Positions 42,586-50,608 of a DNA stretch of 64,000 nt are shown here, in pieces (position 1 is the stretch's first letter; every line of letters begins with the position of its first letter). The notes below the pieces were generated by a model. The model searched no databases. It had not been told where the DNA came from and saw only the letters and a program-made list of their open reading frames with translations. This DNA is from Planobispora longispora (lineage in GTDB: Bacteria > Actinomycetota > Actinomycetes > Streptosporangiales > Streptosporangiaceae), in the NCBI RefSeq assembly GCF_016863135.1, contig NZ_BOOH01000062.1, positions 1-64,000 of the forward strand. The letters are read 5' to 3'. The translations under genes and the position numbers were made by a program.

Positions 42586-43440
42586 TCAGACGCGCTGCCA
42601 CAGGGCCGGGACGTTCGGCGGTTCCCAGCCCGCCATGGCCGTGTGCGCCTGCAGGCACCGGTAGGTCGCGCCGCCGTAGGTGACCTGGACCCCGGCCGCG
42701 TAGTAGGTCCCGACCCGCCAGGTGCCGCCGCCCGTGGGCGTCACGGTCGGGCTCGGGGACGGCGAGCCCGTGCCGGCGACGTTGAGCACGAAGTCGAACG
42801 TCGCCTCCCGCCCGGAGCCGACCGTCCGCACGTTCATCAGCAGCGACGGATCGTAGATCGTGTCGGTGTTGTTGCGCGGCTCGCCCGGGAAGTAGAGCTG
42901 CGTGGTCAGGATCTGCGGCTGGCCCGGGGCCTGGAGCTTGACGTGGATGTGCCGGGTCCGGCCCGGGTAGAGGCCCGGGACGACGGTGGTCAGCCGGTAG
43001 ACGCCGTTGGCGTCGGTGTACAGGTGGCCGCGGAGCCGGTAGCCGGCGTTGTCGTAGGCGCCCATCGTGTCGGCCTGCCAGAAGTCCAGCAGCACCCGCG
43101 CGAGGGGCTGGCAGGCGCGGTTGAAGACGTGGCCGGTGACGACCAGGCGGGTGCCGGACGTCCCCGGGGTGAGGTCGTCGCGCTGGGGAGAGTTGGGCTT
43201 GAAGTACGGCCCCTCCGTCTGCGCGATGGTCGTCCTGCCGGGGGTGCAGGCCAGCAGCTCGTTCTCCGGCGGGGCCGAGGCGGCGCCCGCGGTGGCCGCG
43301 GCGGCCCCCACCACGGCCGGGACGGTCAGGGCGCCCACGCCGACCGCGGTGATGAACTGCTTGCGGCTGAGACCGGACTCCTCGCCGGTCGCCTTGTCTC
43401 CGGCCGTCATATCTCCGGTCACGTGAGGGTTCTCGGACAT
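42586..43440 (-). CDS. Secreted intradiol ring-cleavage dioxygenase with CBM5/12
   Basis: The 284-residue exported Fe(III) dioxygenase would open catechol-type rings between the hydroxyls. The N-terminus has a Tat-like LSRKQFITAVGVGAL. The dioxygenase core (about 65-220) shows GPYFKP and NAGYRLRG (Tyr ligands) and RTRHIHVKL (His ligands). A Pro/Ser/Thr linker leads to a C-terminal CBM5/12 (about 238-284) with the Trp/Tyr pattern TWRVGTYYAAGVQVTYGG...YRCLQAHT. The same fusion is known from a cellulolytic Streptomyces (SACTE_2871) acting on lignin-related catechols. AAGGAG precedes the ATG. It is divergent from an AraC regulator. Confidence 0.93.
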   Translation of the reverse strand: MSENPHVTGDMTAGDKATGEESGLSRKQFITAVGVGALTVPAVVGAAAATAGAASAPPENELLACTPGRTTIAQTEGPYFKPNSPQRDDLTPGTSGTRLVVTGHVFNRACQPLARVLLDFWQADTMGAYDNAGYRLRGHLYTDANGVYRLTTVVPGLYPGRTRHIHVKLQAPGQPQILTTQLYFPGEPRNNTDTIYDPSLLMNVRTVGSGREATFDFVLNVAGTGSPSPSPTVTPTGGGTWRVGTYYAAGVQVTYGGATYRCLQAHTAMAGWEPPNVPALWQRV

Positions 43441-43549
43441 GAGTGTGCTCTCCTTCGGACAGCGGCGGCCGGCCGTGCTGGGGGGTGGGCACGGCCCGTT
43501 CCGTCCTGACGTGTATATCCACGCCCCCGGCCGGAGATCTGACTGTGCG

Positions 43550-43580
43550 CGCCAGGCTGCCGGCGGAGAGCGCCAGGCTG
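43550..43580. promoter_or_regulatory. Phased direct repeats upstream of the dioxygenase
   Basis: CGCCAGGCTG occurs at 43550-43559 and 43571-43580, exactly 21 bp (two helical turns) apart, in the divergent region between the dioxygenase and the AraC regulator. The arrangement suits paired AraC-family half-sites. Confidence 0.55.
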
Positions 43581-43732
43581 TCCGCCGTGGGCGGCGCCGG
43601 GGAGCGAGTGCGGCGGGGTGGGCGCGGCGGGGTGGGCGCGGCGGGCATAACACGGTGCTGGAACGGTGATGGGATTTCCGCCCGGCCGGAGCGGGGAGGA
43701 GGCTGGGGCCGTCACATGCCGAGGAGACGGCC

Positions 43733-44728
43733 ATGCCCATGTTCGTCAGCACCGCCGACCGGCCGGTCGAGGACCGGGCCGCGTTCTGGCGGCACACCGT
43801 GTCCCAGGCGTTCGGCCCGCTGGAACTGCAGGCCGAGGCCCGGGAGGGGTTCGACGGCCGGATCGTCGGCCACACGTTCGGCCCGGTCCAGATGAGCGAC
43901 GTGCGCGCCGTCGCCCACGTGGTCAGCCGCGCCGGACGGCACGTCCTGCCGGGCGGCCCTGACCACTACAAGCTCTCCCTGCTGCTGCGCGGCTCGGGAG
44001 TGGTCGAGCAGGCGGGCAGGCACGTCGTGGTCGGCCCCGGCGACCTGGTTCTCTACGACCTGGCCCGGCCGGTCCGGTTCGCGCTCGAGGCCCACCACCT
44101 GCTGGCGCTGACCATTCCCCGGTCGGCGATCCCGCTGTCCCCGGCCCACGTGGCGAGCCTGTCCGGCACGCTGCTGGCCAGCCGGAACGGGCCGGGACGG
44201 CTGACCGTGTCGTTCCTGACCGCGCTGGCCGCCGACGGTGAGGCGGCGGAGGGGCCGTACGGCGTGCACGTGGGGGAGGCCCTGGTGAACGTGGTGACCG
44301 GCGCGATACGGGAGCGCCTGGACGGCGCGCCCCCGGCGGGAGGCGCGCACGCGGAGCTGTTCGAGCGGATCACGGAGTGGATCGAGCGGAACCTGCACCG
44401 GCCCGGCCTGTCCCCGGAGGCCGTCGCCCGGGCCCACCACGTCTCGGTGCGCCAGCTCCACCGGATCTTCCAGGCGGCGGGCACCACGGTGGCCGCGCAC
44501 GTACGGGCACGCCGCCTGGATCACTGCCGCCGCGAGCTGGTGTCGGGGGACCCTCGGGCGGACCGGGTGAGCGTGATCGCCGCGCGCTGGGGGTTCTCCG
44601 ACCCGACCTCCTTCAGCCGGGCGTTCCGCCGGGCGTACGGGGTCGCGCCGCGCGACTACCGGGCCGACCGCCGGGAGTGCGAGGTCGCGCCGGGTGAGTG
44701 CCGGGCGTACGGGGGGCGCGCCGGGTGA
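43733..44728 (+). CDS. AraC-family transcriptional regulator
   Basis: The 331-residue regulator has an N-terminal cupin-like sensing domain (about 1-180, AraC-binding-like domain 2 with a YKLSLLLRGSGVVEQ strand pair). A C-terminal double helix-turn-helix follows (about 205-310: LSPEAVARAHHVSVRQLHRIF and IAARWGFSDPTSFSRAFRRAYGV). GAGGAG precedes the ATG at 43733. It is divergent from the intradiol dioxygenase with phased direct repeats between them, so control of that gene is likely. The inducer is unknown. Confidence 0.9.
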   Translation: MPMFVSTADRPVEDRAAFWRHTVSQAFGPLELQAEAREGFDGRIVGHTFGPVQMSDVRAVAHVVSRAGRHVLPGGPDHYKLSLLLRGSGVVEQAGRHVVVGPGDLVLYDLARPVRFALEAHHLLALTIPRSAIPLSPAHVASLSGTLLASRNGPGRLTVSFLTALAADGEAAEGPYGVHVGEALVNVVTGAIRERLDGAPPAGGAHAELFERITEWIERNLHRPGLSPEAVARAHHVSVRQLHRIFQAAGTTVAAHVRARRLDHCRRELVSGDPRADRVSVIAARWGFSDPTSFSRAFRRAYGVAPRDYRADRRECEVAPGECRAYGGRAG

Positions 44729-44734
44729 TCGCCG

Positions 44735-44782
44735 GGCCTGACGGGGGCGCGGCCGGCCTCGCGGCCGCGCCCCCGTCAGGCC
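44735..44782. terminator. 21-bp perfect hairpin between convergent genes
   Basis: Arms 44735-44755 and 44762-44782 are perfectly complementary (starting GGCCTGACGGGG) around a six-base loop. It starts 6 bp after the AraC stop and ends 10 bp before the ADH stop. There is no U-tract. It is the strongest hairpin in the window. Confidence 0.8.
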
Positions 44783-44791
44783 GGTGCCCGG

Positions 44792-45877
44792 TCAGTCCAG
44801 GACGACGACCTGGCGCAGGACCTCGCCGCCCCGCAGCGCCGCCACGGCGTCGTTGAGGTCGGTGAGCTTGATCCGTGCGCTGATCATGCTCTCCAGGTCG
44901 AGCTTGCCCGCCTTGTAGAGCCCGGCGAAGAACGGGAAGTCCCGGCGGACGTCGGACCCGCCGTACAGCGAGCTGAGGATGTTCTTGCCCTCGAAGAGCA
45001 GGTTGAACGCGGTCAGCGGTACGGTGTCGTCCATCGCGCCCGCGCCCACGACGACCACGTCGCCGCCGCGCCGGGTCGCCTGCCAGGCGGTCATGATGGC
45101 GGCGGACTTGCCGACGGCCTCGAAGCCGTAGTCGAAGCCCTGGCCGCCGGTCAGCGTGCCGAGCGCGTCCGGGAGCTGGTCGGGCGTGATCGCGTGGGTG
45201 GCGCCGACCTTCTTGGCCAGTTCGTGCTTGGACTCCAGCGGGTCGATCGCCAGGATCGTGGTCGCTCCGGAGATCCGGGCACCCTGGATGATCGACAGGC
45301 CGATGCCGCCGGCGCCGACCACGGCCACGGTCGAGCCCGCGCGCACCTTGGCGGTGTTGAGCGCCGCGCCGACGCCGGTGGTGATGCCGCAGCCGATCAG
45401 CGCCGCCGCCTCGAACGGCACCTCCGGATCGACCTTGATCGCGCCCTGCCAGGGCACGATGATCTCCTCGGACCAGGTGCCGCACCCGGCCATGCCGAAG
45501 GCGGGGGTGTCGCCGCCGTAGCGGAAGCGGGCGTTGACGAAGCTGTCCATGACGTAGGTCATGCACAGGAACGGCTGGCCGACCAGGCAGTTCGGGCAGG
45601 TGCCGCAGGCCGGGGTCCAGTTGACGATGACGTGGTCACCGGGCTGGAGACCGGTCACGTGGTCCCCGACCTCGACGACCTCGCCCGCGCCCTCGTGGCC
45701 GGGGATGACCGGGAGCGGCATGGGCAGCACGCCGCTGATCACCGACAGGTCGGAGTGACAGACGCCGGTCGCCCTGACCTTGATCCGGACGTCCGTGGGG
45801 CCCATGGGGGCAAGGGTGAAATCATCGCGGATGTCGAGCTTGTCGTCACCGACGGCATGCAGAAGCGCACCACGCAT
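44792..45877 (-). CDS. Zinc-dependent alcohol dehydrogenase (class III/AdhX-like)
   Basis: The 361-residue MDR dehydrogenase has catalytic-zinc residues (ATGVCHSDL, PGHEGAG), the four-Cys structural zinc site CGTCPNCLVGQPFLC, and the NAD fold VAVVGAGGIGLSII. It resembles the mycobacterial AdhB/AdhX type, which often requires a tightly held cofactor or a dedicated electron carrier. It is the last gene of a three-gene operon after PPOX and a ferredoxin, 16 bp from the ferredoxin. The operon sits behind a KstR-type box, suggesting a sterol or side-chain alcohol substrate. That is inference. Confidence 0.92.
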   Translation of the reverse strand: MRGALLHAVGDDKLDIRDDFTLAPMGPTDVRIKVRATGVCHSDLSVISGVLPMPLPVIPGHEGAGEVVEVGDHVTGLQPGDHVIVNWTPACGTCPNCLVGQPFLCMTYVMDSFVNARFRYGGDTPAFGMAGCGTWSEEIIVPWQGAIKVDPEVPFEAAALIGCGITTGVGAALNTAKVRAGSTVAVVGAGGIGLSIIQGARISGATTILAIDPLESKHELAKKVGATHAITPDQLPDALGTLTGGQGFDYGFEAVGKSAAIMTAWQATRRGGDVVVVGAGAMDDTVPLTAFNLLFEGKNILSSLYGGSDVRRDFPFFAGLYKAGKLDLESMISARIKLTDLNDAVAALRGGEVLRQVVVLD

Positions 45878-45893
45878 GGGGGGATCCCTCCTG

Positions 45894-46085
45894 TTACTCC
45901 TCTAGGGAGAGGGCGGCTTTGGGGCAGGACCGCACGGCGTGCCGGACGCGGTCCGTCATCTCCGGCGGCGGCTCAGGCAGCAGCAGGTGCAGCTGGTCGT
46001 CGTCGTCGAGCTCGAAGACCTCCGGAGCGAGTCCTGTGCAGACCGCGTTGGCCTCGCAGACCAGATAGTCGACTTTGACCTTCAT
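45894..46085 (-). CDS. [3Fe-4S] ferredoxin
   Basis: The 63-residue ferredoxin has three conserved Cys (C10, C16 and C54 in SCPKAAL), the pattern of single-[3Fe-4S] ferredoxins that feed actinobacterial P450s. It has the acidic surface EVFELDDDDQ. It lies between PPOX (37 bp upstream) and the alcohol dehydrogenase (16 bp downstream). A likely client in this window is the CYP124/125-like P450 10 kb away; this is inference from known adhB-ferredoxin-P450 neighbourhoods in mycobacteria. Confidence 0.93.
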   Translation of the reverse strand: MKVKVDYLVCEANAVCTGLAPEVFELDDDDQLHLLLPEPPPEMTDRVRHAVRSCPKAALSLEE

Positions 46086-46122
46086 GGGAGCCTCCTCAAC
46101 CGGGCTGTGCCGCTCGACCGTG

Positions 46123-46587
46123 CTATACCGCGCCGGCGAGCTTACGGTGATCCCAGGAGATCACCCGGGTGGGCTCCACCACGAAGGCGACACGCTTGCG
46201 GCCGGTGTAGGCGACGTACTCCGTCAGGAGCTCCTCGGCCTCCGGCATCCCGGCCATCCGTCTGGCCACGTTCATGCCGACGTCGAGGATGCCCTCGGGG
46301 TCGTCGATCCTGCGGGCCACGCCGTACACCAGGACTCCGCGCAGGTCGGAGTACTCGTCTCCGGCCTCGATCAGGCAGCTCACCCGGGCGTCCCGCTCGA
46401 TGTTCCGCGTCTTCTGGGCCTTGCCGTAGGTCCAGAAGGAGATCTGGCCGGCGGTCAGCCCGTAGAACATGGTCACCAGGTGCGGTGTGCCGTCCGGGTT
46501 GATCGTGCCGAGCTGGAGCTTGCGTGCCTCGGCGATGAAGGCGGTGACCTCGTCGTCGGACATCACGATGCGGGCGCGCTGGTTCAC
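46123..46587 (-). CDS. PPOX-class (flavin/F420-dependent) family protein
   Basis: The 154-residue protein has the split-barrel flavin-binding fold of the pyridoxamine-phosphate-oxidase-like family. The typical beginning is MSDDEVTAFIAEARKLQLGT and core strands are TPHLVTMFYGL, ISFWTYGKAQKTRNI and GVLVYGVARRI. Actinobacterial members use FMN or F420 for reductions; no substrate can be assigned. I chose GTG 46587 because family members begin a few residues before the DDEV segment and because an upstream ATG (46611) would place the KstR-type box inside the coding region. It is the first gene of the PPOX-ferredoxin-ADH operon. Confidence 0.82.
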   Translation of the reverse strand: MNQRARIVMSDDEVTAFIAEARKLQLGTINPDGTPHLVTMFYGLTAGQISFWTYGKAQKTRNIERDARVSCLIEAGDEYSDLRGVLVYGVARRIDDPEGILDVGMNVARRMAGMPEAEELLTEYVAYTGRKRVAFVVEPTRVISWDHRKLAGAV

Positions 46588-46596
46588 GGTGCAAAG

Positions 46597-46610
46597 TAGA
46601 ACACGTTCCA
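46597..46610. promoter_or_regulatory. KstR-type box before PPOX-ferredoxin-ADH operon
   Basis: TAGAACACGTTCCA matches TnnAACnnGTTnnA at every fixed position. It lies nine bases before the PPOX GTG start and 80 bp before the divergent methyltransferase start. Confidence 0.72.
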
Positions 46611-46633
46611 TGGAGGTGGGCAAGAGCCCAACG

Positions 46634-46650
46634 GAATGTCGTTCTGGTTG
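46634..46650 (+). promoter_or_regulatory. Shared 17-bp motif, copy 2
   Basis: GAATGTCGTTCTGGTTG is identical except for one base to the site at 14970-14986. It lies 40 bp before the methyltransferase start. Confidence 0.45.
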
Positions 46651-46690
46651 TGCGCTTCGCCCTTTCGCCTGGTCTGTGTACCCTGCTTCG

Positions 46691-47347
46691 ATGAGCGACA
46701 CCGCCCCGCCCCCGATGCCCCCCGACTTGCTGGGCGCCGCGCAGCGCGCCAAGGGGTTCATGCCGCACGCCGAGGGCCTCGCCCTGTTCGAGACCGCGGT
46801 CGCGTACGGCCCGCTCGGACCGATCTGCGAGATCGGCACCTACTGCGGCAAGTCCGCGGTCTATCTCGGCGCGGGCGCCCGCCAGGCGGGCTCCGTCGTC
46901 CTCACCGTGGACCACCACCGGGGCTCGGAGGAGATCCAGCCGGGCTGGGCGCACCACGACCCCACCCTGGTGGACCCGCGCTTCGGCAAGATGGACTCGC
47001 TGCCCACCTTCCGCGCCACGATCGCCTCCGCAGGGCTGGAGGAGGAGGTCATCGCGATCGTCGGCAGGTCCGAGCGGGTCGCGGGGCTCTGGAACACCCC
47101 GCTGGCGATGCTGTTCATCGACGGCGGCCACTCGGAGGAGCCGGTGACCGCCGACTACGAGGGCTGGGCCCCGCACGTCATGATCGGTGGCGCGCTGGTC
47201 TTCCACGACATCTACCCCGATCCGGCCGCGGGCGGGCAGGCGCCGTACCGGGTCTACCAGCGGGTCCTCGCCTCAGGGGCGTTCAAGGAGGTCCGGCAGG
47301 AGGGCTCGCTCCGGGTGCTGGAGCGCGTCGGCCCCGGCATCGGCTGA
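46691..47347 (+). CDS. Class I SAM-dependent methyltransferase
   Basis: The 218-residue protein of the Methyltransf_24/cephalosporin-hydroxylase-like group has a SAM-binding loop EIGTYCGKSAVYLGAG (about 38-53) and the acidic end-of-strand motif LTVDHHRGSEE. Putative metal or catalytic residues lie in LFIDGGHSEEPV and VFHDIYPDP. The ATG at 46691 is preceded by the shared 17-bp motif and the KstR-type box rather than a clear Shine-Dalgarno. It is divergent from the PPOX operon. The substrate is unknown. Confidence 0.82.
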   Translation: MSDTAPPPMPPDLLGAAQRAKGFMPHAEGLALFETAVAYGPLGPICEIGTYCGKSAVYLGAGARQAGSVVLTVDHHRGSEEIQPGWAHHDPTLVDPRFGKMDSLPTFRATIASAGLEEEVIAIVGRSERVAGLWNTPLAMLFIDGGHSEEPVTADYEGWAPHVMIGGALVFHDIYPDPAAGGQAPYRVYQRVLASGAFKEVRQEGSLRVLERVGPGIG

Positions 47348-47441
47348 GCTCCGGATCGATCTTCCCTGTCGCGGCCTGATCTCCCGGTCGCGGCCCGGTC
47401 CCTCGGTCGCGGTCCGGCCTCGCGGCGCGGGTCCCGGCCCT

Positions 47442-48668
47442 TCAGGCGGGCGCCTGGACCTCCCGGCAGCGGCGTGTCCACGCCTTGCGGACTCCCGCGC
47501 GCCAGGCCTGGTAGTGCTCGCCGCTGTAGGCGTTGTGGCCCAGGGCGATGAGCGCGGTGTCGGTCCATCCGGCGGCCTCGTCCGCCTCGGCCCCGCACAG
47601 CACGGGAGCCGCCGCGGCGGTGTGTCCCGGGACGATCCCGGAGATCAGGCGGGCGGCGCAGCCGAACGCGGCGCCCTGGGCGAGGTGGGCGTGGAACCCG
47701 CTCTCGGCCGCCGCCCCGGCCAGGCGCTCCAGGTCGTCCGGGGTCGCGCCCCCGGTGTACGCGGCGGCCATGCCGACGCCGCTCCACAGGTCGGCGCGGC
47801 GGCCCGCGGGGAACTCGGCCAGGCGCAGCACGAGGTCCTCCGCCCCGGCGCACTCGTGGAACCAGAGCGCCCGGCCGAGGCCCTGATCGAAGATCGCCCA
47901 CCGGGTCCGGTCCATCAGCCGGGGCGTGCGCCGGCGCCCGACGGTCCGGTCGGCGGCGAACACGCCCCGGTGGAAGCCGAAGCCGTCGAAGGCCAGCCAG
48001 CGCAGCAGCGGGTGGACCGCCCGGACGCCCCACATCGGGCGCAGCCGCATCCGGGCGTAGGCGCAGCCCACGCCAGAGTGGATCATGTGCGGGTACCGGA
48101 CGCCCCGCCCGCTGAGCAGCGCCCGGATCCGGTGTCCGCCGGTCAGGGTGAGCACGTCCAGCGTCGCGCAGGCCATGCCCGCGCCCTCGTAGGCGAACCC
48201 GCGCACGTCCTCGCCGAGGTCGTCGATCCGCTCCGTCTCGCCCGCGACCACCGCGTTGAAGCCGGCCGCGAACGACAGGGCGGCGGCCTCCAGATGCCCG
48301 CGTGCCGGGCCCAGGCGGAAGCGGAGCCTGCCGAAGTCCCCCTGCCCCGGATCCTGGCGGAGCAGCCCCCTCAGCGCCCTCAGGGCCCCCGCCCGGCCCG
48401 CCCCGGGGGCCTCCGTCGCGCTCCCGGACGGTGCGGCTTCGGACGGTGCGGCTGCGGGCGGTACTGCTCCGGACGGCGCGGTTCCGGACGGCCGGTGATG
48501 CGGCCCGGACGGCGGGTGCTCCGCCTCGGGTGACGGGTGCTCCGCCTCGGACGGCCGGGGCGGCGCGTGCTCCGGCGCGGACGCGGTGTGCCCCGGACCG
48601 GAGACGTCCGGCGCCCACGTGCCGTCGTCGCGCTGAGCGACTGTCTGGATGCCCTCCGCGTTGCTCAC
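47442..48668 (-). CDS. DUF1702 family protein
   Basis: The 408-residue protein has a low-complexity Pro/Ala/Glu/Ser N-terminus (about 20-95, with near-repeats SEAEHPSPEAEHPP) and then a conserved DUF1702 domain from about residue 105 (FGRLRFRLGPARGHLEAAALSFAAGFNAV). DUF1702 occurs in enediyne clusters and elsewhere and has no proven activity. The domain is rich in His, Trp and Gly (RGFAYEGAGMACA, MIHSGVGCAYAR). The GTG at 48668 is my choice, but there is no clear ribosome-binding site. It is not obviously in an operon. Confidence 0.75.
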   Translation of the reverse strand: MSNAEGIQTVAQRDDGTWAPDVSGPGHTASAPEHAPPRPSEAEHPSPEAEHPPSGPHHRPSGTAPSGAVPPAAAPSEAAPSGSATEAPGAGRAGALRALRGLLRQDPGQGDFGRLRFRLGPARGHLEAAALSFAAGFNAVVAGETERIDDLGEDVRGFAYEGAGMACATLDVLTLTGGHRIRALLSGRGVRYPHMIHSGVGCAYARMRLRPMWGVRAVHPLLRWLAFDGFGFHRGVFAADRTVGRRRTPRLMDRTRWAIFDQGLGRALWFHECAGAEDLVLRLAEFPAGRRADLWSGVGMAAAYTGGATPDDLERLAGAAAESGFHAHLAQGAAFGCAARLISGIVPGHTAAAAPVLCGAEADEAAGWTDTALIALGHNAYSGEHYQAWRAGVRKAWTRRCREVQAPA

Positions 48669-48759
48669 GGGCCGACCGTAGCCAGCCGGGGTCCGCCCCT
48701 CAAGCACCGGATCCGATGGTCCGGGCAAAGAAAGGGTCAGCGGAATCCGCGCGGGACGG

Positions 48760-49869
48760 TCAGCGGGAGTGGGCGTGGCTGCAGCCGCAGGCGGCCGTGG
48801 GGCGGTCCGTCGCGTGCGCGCCCGCGTCGCGGAAGACGCCCGCGCCCGCCGTACGGCCGAGCAGGGCGTCGGCGGCGAGCACGACGGCGGCCGCGGTGTA
48901 GGCCGAGCGCTCGTACGGGAACCACTTCTCGTTCACGAACTGCCAGCCGGTCCAGTAGGAGCCGTCGTCGTGCCGCAGGTGCTGCATGTCGGCGAAGAGC
49001 TTCAGCGCCCGCTCCCGCTCGCCCAGGGCGTCCAGCGCCAGCACCAGCTCGCACGACTCCGCGCCGGTCACCCAGGGCTGGTCGGAGACGCAGCGGATGC
49101 CCAGGCCCGGCTCGACGAACGTCTCCCACTCCTCGGCCAGCCGGGCGTGGGCCGCCGGGCCGCGCAGCGCGCCGCCGAGGATCGGGTAGTACCAGTCCAT
49201 CGAGAAGCGGCTCTTGTCGGCGAACGCCTCCGGGTGGGCGGCCAGCACGTGGCCGAGCTGGTCGGCGGCGAGCTCCCAGTCGGGCTGGGGGTCGCCCAGG
49301 TGCTCGCCGAGCAGCACGCCGCAGCGCAGGCCCTGGTAGATCGAGGAGCAGCCGGTCAGCAGGGCGTACGGCGCCGGCCGGCCGTCGGCCGCGCGCTCCC
49401 AGACGATCTCGCCCCGGGTGGTCTGCAGCCCGACCACGAAGTCCAGGGCGGCGCGCACGACGGGCCACATCTCCCGGGCGAAGCGCTCGTCCCCGGTGAC
49501 CCGCAGCTCGTGCCAGACGCCGACCGCGACGTAGGCCGCGTGGTTGGACTCCCCGCCCTTCTCGACCGCCTCGCCCTTGACGAGCTTCATCGGCCAGGAC
49601 CCGTCGGCCCGCTGGGTGCGCGCCAGCCAGTCGTAGCCCCTGCGGGCCGGCCCGGTCAGCCCGGCCACGGTCATCGCCATCAGGCACTCGACGTGGTTCC
49701 AGGCGTCCACGTGACCCTCCGGCCAGGGCACGCCGCCGTCGGGCTCCTGCACGGCCGCGATGCTCCGGGCGGTCTCGACGACCTGCTCCCACGTCAGGGG
49801 AAAGCCCGCGGGATCCTCCTCACCGGAGGATCTCGCGGCGTCGCCGTACCCGGGGGCCTGCTCGGTCAC
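48760..49869 (-). CDS. Terpenoid-cyclase/prenyltransferase-fold protein
   Basis: The 369-residue protein has helical QW-like repeats of an (alpha/alpha)6 barrel (ARTQRADGSWPMK, DWYYPILGGALRG, MQHLRHDDGSYWTGWQF). It is annotated in relatives as prenyltransferase or squalene-oxidase-repeat protein, but the fold is shared with glycan-processing enzymes. Its GTG start overlaps the methyltransferase stop by four bases. It is the third gene of a glycosyltransferase-methyltransferase-cyclase-fold operon common in actinomycetes. The C-terminus ends in a Cys/His patch (CGCSHAHSR), a possible metal site. Substrate not known. Confidence 0.82.
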   Translation of the reverse strand: MTEQAPGYGDAARSSGEEDPAGFPLTWEQVVETARSIAAVQEPDGGVPWPEGHVDAWNHVECLMAMTVAGLTGPARRGYDWLARTQRADGSWPMKLVKGEAVEKGGESNHAAYVAVGVWHELRVTGDERFAREMWPVVRAALDFVVGLQTTRGEIVWERAADGRPAPYALLTGCSSIYQGLRCGVLLGEHLGDPQPDWELAADQLGHVLAAHPEAFADKSRFSMDWYYPILGGALRGPAAHARLAEEWETFVEPGLGIRCVSDQPWVTGAESCELVLALDALGERERALKLFADMQHLRHDDGSYWTGWQFVNEKWFPYERSAYTAAAVVLAADALLGRTAGAGVFRDAGAHATDRPTAACGCSHAHSR

Positions 49870-50579
49870 GAGGGCTTCCGGACGTAGAGCACCACGCTCT
49901 TGCCGATGAGCGGGTTGAGCAGGGCCTCGGCGATGCGGGTGGCGGCCGGGCGCTTCATGATGTCCCAGACCAGGATCTCGTGGTACGCCTTGGCGAGCGG
50001 GTGATCGTCGTTGTTGACGCCGACCGCGCACTTGATCCACCAGTACGGCGCGTGCAGGCCGTGGGCGTGGTGGTGCGGGCCGATGCGGAAGCCGGTGGCC
50101 TTCAGCTTGGCGCTGAGCTCGGCGAGCGTGTAGATCCGCACGTGCCCGCCGGGGGCGGTGTGGTAGTCCTCGTCCAGCGCCCAGCAGATCCGCTCGGGCA
50201 GGAAGCTCGGCACCGTGATCGCGGCGTGGCCGCCGGGCTTGAGCACCCGGAAGATCTCCCGCATCGCCGCCATGTCGTCGGGGATGTGCTCCAGCACCTC
50301 CGCGGCGATCACCCGGTCGAAGCTGGCGTCCTCGAACGGCATGTCCAGCGCGTCGCCGGTCACGGTCTCGGCCGTCGCGCCCGGGGGCACCTCGCCGCCC
50401 TTGTCCATCGCGGCGAACATGCTCGCCACGCCTTCCAGCTCCGCCGCGTCCATGTCGAAGGCGACCACGTCGGCGCCGCGGCGCAGCACCTCGAACGCGT
50501 GCCGCCCGCCGCCGCAGCCCAGGTCGAGAACTCGGGTGCCGGGCCCGACGGGCAACCGGTCGAAGTCGACAGTCAGCAC
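49866..50579 (-). CDS. SAM-dependent methyltransferase (Methyltransf_11 type)
   Basis: The 237-residue class I methyltransferase has motif I LDLGCGGGRHAFEVL (about 16-30), an acidic motif VVAFDMD, VTGDALDMPF and EVLEHIPDD. The GTG at 50579 is supported by AAGGAG six bases upstream. The reading frame continues open into the glycosyltransferase region, but that part is not this gene. It overlaps the downstream cyclase-fold gene by four bases and follows the glycosyltransferase by 29 bp. It probably methylates a sugar or lipid-linked intermediate made by the operon; that is inference. Confidence 0.88.
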   Translation of the reverse strand: MLTVDFDRLPVGPGTRVLDLGCGGGRHAFEVLRRGADVVAFDMDAAELEGVASMFAAMDKGGEVPPGATAETVTGDALDMPFEDASFDRVIAAEVLEHIPDDMAAMREIFRVLKPGGHAAITVPSFLPERICWALDEDYHTAPGGHVRIYTLAELSAKLKATGFRIGPHHHAHGLHAPYWWIKCAVGVNNDDHPLAKAYHEILVWDIMKRPAATRIAEALLNPLIGKSVVLYVRKPS

Positions 50580-50608
50580 TTGCCGCTCCTTGCAGGGGAT
50601 GGTGATGA

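Noticed and set aside
43610-43645. GGCGCGGCGGGGTGGGCGCG-type repeats as a mobile-element or CRISPR remnant
   Set aside because: Only short GC-rich slippage repeats without spacers, terminal repeats or a transposase.
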